DNA of 64,000 bases, from positions 310,001 to 374,000 of the forward strand of contig NZ_JBAWKD010000003.1 of the NCBI RefSeq assembly GCF_037095735.1, read 5' to 3'. Origin of the DNA: Frigidibacter sp037095735. GTDB lineage: Bacteria > Pseudomonadota > Alphaproteobacteria > Rhodobacterales > Rhodobacteraceae. The position numbers were made by a program, and so were the translations under genes. The notes under the pieces were generated by a model. It saw only the letters and a list, made by a program, of their open reading frames with translations. It was not told the DNA's origin and did not search any database. Positions 58,950 through 64,000 of this stretch are shown one piece after another (the first letter of the stretch is position 1; each line of letters starts with the position of its first letter).

Positions 58950-60023
58950 TCAGGCCTCCATCACGTCGTCGCCGTCCTCGGTCATGTTCGCACCGAAATC
59001 GAGCCCGTGGCTGGCGCGGATCTTGTCCTCGATCGCCATCGCCACGTCCGGGTTGTCGCGCAGGAACTGCTTGGCGTTCTCGCGGCCCTGGCCGATGCGC
59101 TCGTCGCCATAGGAATACCAGGCGCCCGACTTCTCGACGACGCCGGCCTTCACGCCCAGGTCGACGATCTCGCCGACCTTCGAGATGCCCTCGCCATACA
59201 TGATGTCGAACTCGACCTGCTTGAACGGCGGGGCGACCTTGTTCTTCACCACCTTCACCCGGGTCGAGTTGCCCACGACCTCGTCGCGGTCCTTGATCGA
59301 GCCGATGCGGCGGATGTCGAGGCGGACCGAGGCATAGAACTTCAGCGCGTTGCCGCCCGTGGTGGTCTCGGGCGAGCCGAACATCACCCCGATCTTCATC
59401 CGGATCTGGTTGATGAAGATCACCATGCAGTTCGAGCGGCCGATCGAGGCGGTCAGCTTGCGCATCGCCTGGCTCATCAGGCGGGCCTGGGCGCCGACGG
59501 TCGCGTCGCCCATGTCGCCTTCGAGTTCCGCCTTCGGCGTCAGCGCCGCGACCGAGTCGACGACGATCATGCTGACCGCGCCCGAGCGCACCAGCGTGTC
59601 GACGATCTCGAGCGCCTGCTCGCCGGTGTCGGGCTGCGAGATCAGCAGTTCGTCAAGGTTAACGCCCAGCTTCTTGGCGTATTGCGGATCGAGCGCGTGT
59701 TCGGCATCGACGAAGGCGCAGACGCCGCCCTTCTTCTGCTCTTCCGCCACCGCATGCAGCGTCAGCGTGGTCTTGCCCGAGCTTTCGGGCCCGTAGATCT
59801 CGATGATCCGGCCCTTGGGCAGGCCGCCGATTCCCAGCGCGATGTCGAGCGACAGCGAGCCGGTCGAGGTCGCCTCGATCTCCATCACCGGGTTGTCGGC
59901 CCCGAGCTTCATGATCGAGCCCTTGCCGAACTGCCGTTCGATCTGGGCCAGCGCGCTTTCGAGCGCCTTCTGCTTGTCCGCGTTGCGCTTGTCGTTCATG
60001 TCGAAGAGGTTCGCCGCTGCCAT
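58950..60023 (-). CDS. recA: Recombinase RecA
   Basis: This 357-residue ATPase forms filaments on single-stranded DNA and triggers LexA cleavage. The Walker A is GPESSGKTT (residues 78-86), Walker B is SMIVVDSVAAL, and the DNA-binding loops L1/L2 fall in EGDMGDATVGAQARLMSQAMRKLT and FINQIRMKIGVMFGSPETTTGGNALKFY. The C-terminus is acidic. It is monocistronic with an SOS box at its promoter and a strong terminator. GTA DNA uptake and recombination in recipients depend on RecA, but gene proximity to the cluster is not evidence. Confidence 0.98.
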   Translation of the reverse strand: MAAANLFDMNDKRNADKQKALESALAQIERQFGKGSIMKLGADNPVMEIEATSTGSLSLDIALGIGGLPKGRIIEIYGPESSGKTTLTLHAVAEEQKKGGVCAFVDAEHALDPQYAKKLGVNLDELLISQPDTGEQALEIVDTLVRSGAVSMIVVDSVAALTPKAELEGDMGDATVGAQARLMSQAMRKLTASIGRSNCMVIFINQIRMKIGVMFGSPETTTGGNALKFYASVRLDIRRIGSIKDRDEVVGNSTRVKVVKNKVAPPFKQVEFDIMYGEGISKVGEIVDLGVKAGVVEKSGAWYSYGDERIGQGRENAKQFLRDNPDVAMAIEDKIRASHGLDFGANMTEDGDDVMEA

Positions 60024-60094
60024 GGGTCCCGATCCTTATTTCACAGCCCGCCCCCCGCGGCAATCAATCGCCTGGGCGCCGGCAGATGGGTTAT

Positions 60095-60143
60095 GTTCCG
60101 CACTTGTTCTCGTTCTTATGAGATCAAAAAGAGAACAAATCAA
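60095..60143 (-). promoter_or_regulatory. recA promoter and SOS (LexA) box
   Basis: Minus strand TTGATT (60143-60138), 16-nt spacer, TCATAA (60121-60116). GTTC-CGCACTT-GTTC (60095-60109) is the alphaproteobacterial LexA box (GTTC-N7-GTTC) covering the predicted start near 60109. A TTGTTCTC/GAGAACAA inverted repeat (60104-60138) surrounds the promoter. Confidence 0.85.
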
Positions 60144-60180
60144 TCCTATTCTTCGCACTGCCCACTTTTTCCCATCACGG

Positions 60181-60196
60181 TTAACAGCTAGTTTAC
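60181..60196 (+). promoter_or_regulatory. Possible CtrA-like site upstream of the sulfotransferase-like gene
   Basis: TTAA-CAGCTAG-TTTAC, one base away from the TTAA-N7-TTAAC CtrA consensus, 45-60 nt before the ATG. Confidence 0.35.
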
Positions 60197-60240
60197 GGCC
60201 ATCGCCGCGGGTCGCGGCGGGACGGAAGCGAAGGACGAAG

Positions 60241-60831
60241 ATGCTGGTGTTCTGGAAGCCGCGGCTGGTGTTTCTTGCCAACAGCCGCACCGGGTCGACC
60301 TCGATCGAGATGGCCCTCGAGTCGCTGGCAAACGTGGCGATCGCCCGTCCGCCCGAGCTGAAGCACACCGACGCCCGCAGCTATCGCAGCCACCTTGCCC
60401 CGTTCCTGTCAGGCGCGGCGGAGGGGGCGCGGTTCGAGACGGTGGCGGTGATCCGCGAGCCGCTCGACTGGCTCGCGAGCTGGTATCGCGAACGCCACCC
60501 CGATGAGGACGAGAACCCCGCCGCCGCCGGCGATTTCGAGGGTTTCGTCGAGGCCTTCCTCGCCGACGGATCCGACCGGCCTCTGGGCATCGAGAGCCAG
60601 GCCGCGTTCCTGACCGACGGCGCGGGGGCGCTCTGCGTCGACCACCTGTTCCGCTATGAAGAGATCGGCCAGCTGGTCGAGTTCCTCGAGGATCGGCTGG
60701 GCTGCGAGATCACCCTTCCCCGGCTGCGCGCCTCGGCCCCGGCCGAGACCGCGATCTCGGCGGGCCTGCGGACGCGACTGGCCGGACGGCTGGCCGAGGA
60801 CCGCGCGATCTGGGACGCCGCGCGGCGCTGA
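60241..60831 (+). CDS. Sulfotransferase-like P-loop protein
   Basis: This 196-residue protein begins MLVFWKPRLVFLANSRTGSTSIEMAL; the NSRTGSTS segment resembles the 5'-phosphosulfate loop (P-loop) of sulfotransferases. TVAVIREPLDWLASWYRERHPDE matches the 3'-phosphate-binding region with Arg and Ser. It probably transfers sulfate or a related group; the acceptor is unknown, and short members of this kind are sometimes misnamed glutamate 5-kinase-like. The ATG at 60241 has GAAGGACGAAG upstream. It diverges from recA, and a near-match to a CtrA box (TTAA-N7-TTTAC) sits at 60181-60196. Confidence 0.75.
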   Translation: MLVFWKPRLVFLANSRTGSTSIEMALESLANVAIARPPELKHTDARSYRSHLAPFLSGAAEGARFETVAVIREPLDWLASWYRERHPDEDENPAAAGDFEGFVEAFLADGSDRPLGIESQAAFLTDGAGALCVDHLFRYEEIGQLVEFLEDRLGCEITLPRLRASAPAETAISAGLRTRLAGRLAEDRAIWDAARR

Positions 60832-60859
60832 CCCGGCCCGGAACCAGCGCGACGCGGGC

Positions 60860-63178
60860 TCAGGCCAGTTCGCGCTCGACGATCGCCGAAAGCTCGGCCA
60901 GCGAGAAGGGCTTTTGCAGGAAGGCCGCGGCGCCGATGCGCGCGTCGCGATCCTCGAGCGCGTCCTCGGCATAGCCCGACATGAAGATCACCGGCACCTG
61001 CGGGCGATCCTCGAGCGCGCGCTCGACCCAGGCCGGGCCGTCGAGCCCGGGCATGATGACGTCCGACACGAAGAGGTCGATCGCCAGCCCCGGGTCGGCC
61101 AGCAACTCGAGCGCGGCCTCGCCGCAGTCGGCCTCGATCACGTCATAGCCCTTCAGCCGCAGCGCGCGCCCCGCGAAGGCGCGCACCGGGGTCTCGTCCT
61201 CGACCAGCAGCACCGTGCCCTGCCCCATCCGCGCGGCACGGCGCGGCACCACGGCGGGGGCGGGTTCGGGCTGCTCGGTCGTGCCGGCGGGCAGCGCAGG
61301 CAGCCAGATCTCGAAGGCGGTGCCCTGACCCGGCGTGCTGTCGACGAAGATGAAGCCGCTGGACTGCTTGACGATGCCATAGGCCGTGGACAGGCCAAGG
61401 CCGGTGCCGTCGCCGCCGCGCTTGGTGGTGTAGAAGGGCTCGAAGATCTTGCCCAGATGCTCGGGCGGGATGCCGGTGCCGGTGTCGATGACCCGGGTCA
61501 GGACATAGTCGCCGCGCGGCACCTCGGCCCGGCCGCGGATCATCGGCCGCCCGAGCCGGTGGTTCGAAGTCTCGATCCGCACCGTGCCGCCGTCGGGCAT
61601 CGCGTCGCGGGCATTGACCACGAGATTGACCAGCACCTGTTCCAGCTGGCGCGGGTCGGCGCGCACCGGCAGCAGGTCGGGCGCCTGGGTGAGGCCCAGC
61701 GAGACCTTCTCGCCCACCAGCCGGTTCAGCAGATGCGTCAGGTCGACCACCAGCTCGCGCAGGTCGAGCACCTGCAGATGCAGCGTTTGCTTGCGCGAGA
61801 AGGCCAGCAGCTGGCTGACCAGCGCCGCGGCGCGGTTGGTGTTCTGGGCGATCTGGTCGAGATCGGCATAATCCGGGTCGCCGCGGTCGTGGCGCAGCAT
61901 CAGCAGGTCGCAATGCCCGCCGATCGCGGTCAGCAGGTTGTTGAAGTCATGCGCGACGCCGCCGGCGAGCTGGCCGATGGCCTGCATCTTCTGGCTCTGC
62001 GCGATCTGCGCCTCGAGCGTCTTGAGCTGGGTCGCGTCGGCAAGGATGGCGATCAGCGCGGCCTCGCCCTCGCCTTGGCTGCGGCAGAGCGTGACCTGCA
62101 GGAATTCCTCGGCCCCGGTGCGGCGCAGGCGCAGAACCTCGGGCCGGCGGTCGATGCGGCCGTTGACGGTGTCGGCGACCCAGTCCCCGATCGGCCGCCC
62201 GAGCCCCTCAAGCACCTGCGCCAGCGCGGTCCCGGGCTCGACCCGGCCCAGCATCGCGCGGGCGGGCGGGTTCATCGACAGGATCCGCCCCTCGACCGAC
62301 AGGCGCAGCATGGCCACCGGCAGCGCGTCGAAACCGGTCAGACCGGCCAGCGGCGCCTCGTCGCGGGCCGGCAGCAGGTAGATCTCGCGCCGCCCGGCCG
62401 CGCCCTCGATCTCGACCGGGATCACCCGCGCGGCCGAGCCGTCGGCCAGCGTGATCGTGCTCTCGCCGCCGGGGGCCGTCGACTCGGGGCCCAGCAGCGC
62501 CTCGCGCGTGCGGGGGCTGCGCCCGACCATGCGCCGCAGCGCCTCGTTCATGTAGAGGATCGTCCCCGCGCGCGAGACGGCGAGCATCGGCAGCCGGTCG
62601 GCCGAGCTGCGCGGATCGGCACCGCGGTCGAGCGATTCCTCGAGCCGCCAGAGATGGGTCTGGTCGGCGATCCGGCGCACCGACAGCCGGACCTGCCCGC
62701 GGCGGGTCATGAAATCCTCGCGCGCGGAGCCGTGGCGCTCGACCTTGGCGCCCAGCCGCTGCAGCACCGCGCCCGGATTGGCGAGGATCTCGCCCAGCGC
62801 ATGTTCCAGCCCGTCATCGCGCGCGAGGCCGTAACGCTCGGTCGCGGCGCGGTTCTGCAGGACCAGCCGGCGCTCGGCCCCCAGCGTGACGAAGCTGGGC
62901 GCCAGATCCGCGGCCACCAGCGTGGCGACGCCGCCCAGCGCGCGGTCGCGCCGCAGCCCGTGCAGCGCCGCGAGCCCGCGCATCACCAGCGACAGGCCGA
63001 TCAGCCCGGCCGCAACCGAGCTTGCGACCACCGCGGCATGGCTGCCCCAATTGGCCAGCGCCCAGAGCCCGGCCAGCGCCGCCCCCGGCAGCAGCCACAA
63101 TCCCCGATTGGCCAGCGCCAGCGCCGTGCGCACCATCGGGTGCGGGGCGCTGGGGCGATCCGGCAGCGTCTCCGACAC
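60860..63178 (-). CDS. cckA: Hybrid sensor histidine kinase CckA
   Basis: This 772-residue hybrid kinase has two N-terminal membrane helices (RGLWLLPGAALAGLWALANW, AVVASSVAAGLIGLSLVM), PAS-like sensory regions (about 100-370) and a histidine-kinase core. The phosphorylated His is in GGVAHDFNNLLTAIGG (about residue 410). The ATP lid has GTGIPPEHLGKIFEPFYTTKRGGDGTGLGLSTAYGIVKQ. The receiver domain has VLLVEDETPVRAFAGRAL and SDVIMPGLDGPAW. The CckA-ChpT-CtrA relay controls cell cycle, flagella and GTA in this order. I chose the GTG at 63178 (GGAG 6 nt upstream), just downstream of a CtrA box. Confidence 0.92.
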   Translation of the reverse strand: MSETLPDRPSAPHPMVRTALALANRGLWLLPGAALAGLWALANWGSHAAVVASSVAAGLIGLSLVMRGLAALHGLRRDRALGGVATLVAADLAPSFVTLGAERRLVLQNRAATERYGLARDDGLEHALGEILANPGAVLQRLGAKVERHGSAREDFMTRRGQVRLSVRRIADQTHLWRLEESLDRGADPRSSADRLPMLAVSRAGTILYMNEALRRMVGRSPRTREALLGPESTAPGGESTITLADGSAARVIPVEIEGAAGRREIYLLPARDEAPLAGLTGFDALPVAMLRLSVEGRILSMNPPARAMLGRVEPGTALAQVLEGLGRPIGDWVADTVNGRIDRRPEVLRLRRTGAEEFLQVTLCRSQGEGEAALIAILADATQLKTLEAQIAQSQKMQAIGQLAGGVAHDFNNLLTAIGGHCDLLMLRHDRGDPDYADLDQIAQNTNRAAALVSQLLAFSRKQTLHLQVLDLRELVVDLTHLLNRLVGEKVSLGLTQAPDLLPVRADPRQLEQVLVNLVVNARDAMPDGGTVRIETSNHRLGRPMIRGRAEVPRGDYVLTRVIDTGTGIPPEHLGKIFEPFYTTKRGGDGTGLGLSTAYGIVKQSSGFIFVDSTPGQGTAFEIWLPALPAGTTEQPEPAPAVVPRRAARMGQGTVLLVEDETPVRAFAGRALRLKGYDVIEADCGEAALELLADPGLAIDLFVSDVIMPGLDGPAWVERALEDRPQVPVIFMSGYAEDALEDRDARIGAAAFLQKPFSLAELSAIVERELA

Positions 63179-63224
63179 CTGCTTCTCCGCGAACGACTCC
63201 CGTCCGGATTGGTGCGCGGAAAGC

Positions 63225-63240
63225 GTTAACCAGACGTTAA
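63225..63240 (-). promoter_or_regulatory. CtrA binding site upstream of cckA
   Basis: Minus strand TTAA-CGTCTGG-TTAAC is a perfect TTAA-N7-TTAAC CtrA box, 47-62 nt before the cckA GTG. It implies feedback of CtrA on its own kinase; binding has not been shown. Confidence 0.8.
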
Positions 63241-63364
63241 GATTTTGGCGGGTGAGGCGTTGGTCGCGGTTCCCCGCGCACAAGCGCGGCGGCACAAGGC
63301 AGAGGGATACCCCGATGCCGGCATGGGATCATGACGGCGCCTGCGAACTGCTGCCCGGGGCGCC

Positions 63365-64000
63365 TCAGGCGGCGGGCGCGCGCAACACCGCCGCATAGAA
63401 GCCGTCGCCGCCGTCCAGCGGGGTGAAGCCGCGCTCGGCCTCGAGCCGCCAGCCCGGCCGGCGCGCGAGGAAGGCCGCGACCTGTGCGCCGTTCTCGGCT
63501 TCCAGCATCGAGCAGGTGGCATAGCCCAGCACGCCGCCCGGACGCACCAGCGCCGCGACCTCGTCGAGGATCTCGGCCTGCAGGGCGGTCAGCTCGGCCA
63601 GACGCGCGGGCGTCAGCGTCCATTTCGCTTCGGGCGCGCGGCGCCAGCTGCCCGAGCCCGAGCAGGGCACGTCGGCCAGCACCAGATCGAAGCGCCGGCC
63701 GCCAAGGCTGCCGGGCCGGGCCAGCGCGATCCGCGCGCCGGCGCGGCGCGCGCGCTCGGGCAGGTCGCGCATCCGGCCCGCGTCGATGTCATGGGCCGTC
63801 AGCCGCGCCGCGCCGCGCGCCGCCATCGCCAGCGCCTTGCCACCGCCACCCGCACAATAGTCGAGGATCTCGCCGCCCGCGGGCAGCGGCAGCATCTCGA
63901 CCACCGCCTGGCTCGCGGCATCCTGCAGCTCGACCCGGCCGTCGAGATAGGGGGCGGCGGTGCGCAGGCGCGCGGCGTTGCCGGTGAGCTCGATCGCGGT
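63365..64000 (-). CDS. RsmB/NSUN-type 16S rRNA m5C methyltransferase, C-terminal part
   Basis: This is the C-terminal 211 codons of an rRNA (cytosine-5-)-methyltransferase of the RsmB/Fmu type. SAM-binding motif I is ILDYCAGGGGKALAMA. Motif IV is LVLADVPCSGSGSWRRAPEAKW, with the release cysteine of VPCSGSG. Motif VI is LGYATCSMLEAENGAQV, with the catalytic cysteine of TCS. The frame continues beyond the right edge, where ELTGNAARLRTAAPYLDGRVELQDAASQ is the usual region before the SAM domain. Target base unknown; RsmB and related paralogs cannot be told apart. It lies 69 nt from the cckA frame. Confidence 0.9.
   Translation of the reverse strand, partial: TAIELTGNAARLRTAAPYLDGRVELQDAASQAVVEMLPLPAGGEILDYCAGGGGKALAMAARGAARLTAHDIDAGRMRDLPERARRAGARIALARPGSLGGRRFDLVLADVPCSGSGSWRRAPEAKWTLTPARLAELTALQAEILDEVAALVRPGGVLGYATCSMLEAENGAQVAAFLARRPGWRLEAERGFTPLDGGDGFYAAVLRAPAA

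Overview
The window looks like chromosomal DNA of a purple non-sulfur-type alphaproteobacterium of the order Rhodobacterales (Rhodobacter/Cereibacter/Paracoccus-like). Supporting signs are very GC-rich DNA with G/C-ending codons, GTTC-N7-GTTC SOS and TTAA-N7-TTAAC CtrA motifs, a VPLPA-CTERM surface protein, a lipoyl-bearing PdhB, and a Rhodobacter capsulatus-type gene transfer agent (GTA) cluster. I see no tRNA, rRNA, CRISPR array or insertion sequence.

Layout. 0-2.3 kb: start of the nuo (complex I) operon, a glutathione S-transferase and an OmpW porin behind a well-placed FNR-type box. 2.3-7 kb: gph, then glmU-glmS (UDP-GlcNAc synthesis) coupled to a HEAT-like protein. 7-24 kb: mixed housekeeping genes: methyltransferase, moaA, an ArsR/SRPBCC pair with twin operators, fur-like/EamA/eno, a nuclease-like protein, selO, an oxidoreductase, an aldehyde dehydrogenase, anmK, tyrS and a VPLPA-CTERM surface protein. 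24-32 kb: two cyclophilins, pgk, class I fba, an FtsB-like protein and pdhABC; together these form a central-carbon block. 32-34 kb: a glycosyltransferase-like gene and cysE.

34.1-49.9 kb (minus strand): an apparently complete GTA structural cluster read from g1 (small terminase) at the right to g15 and a DUF2793 tail-fibre-like gene at the left. It covers packaging (g1, g2), head (g3, g3.5, g4, g5), neck (g6-g8), tail tube (g9), tail assembly/tape measure (g10, g10.1, g11) and baseplate (g12-g15). No integrase, replication or lysogeny genes are present, as expected of a GTA rather than a prophage. Just upstream of g1 I find a promoter-like sequence, a palindrome, and an intrinsic terminator lying between promoter and g1. 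That arrangement resembles an attenuator and is the most interesting regulatory signal here. Two lineage-specific gaps interrupt the cluster (g11/g12 and g13/g14), and a strong hairpin follows the capsid gene.

50-57 kb: mltG-fabF, a variant ureohydrolase, a GNAT acetyltransferase, acpP, fabG and fabD, a fatty-acid-synthesis block interrupted by an inverted DUF2726 gene. 57-64 kb: a cytochrome b561-YceI fusion, recA with an SOS box, a sulfotransferase-like gene, cckA (hybrid kinase of the CckA-ChpT-CtrA pathway known to control GTA) with a CtrA box, and part of an RsmB-type rRNA methyltransferase. The CCCGGGATATTT-type repeat occurs at six loci, including inside the GTA cluster. All functional calls rest on recognised sequence motifs and gene order; no search was run.
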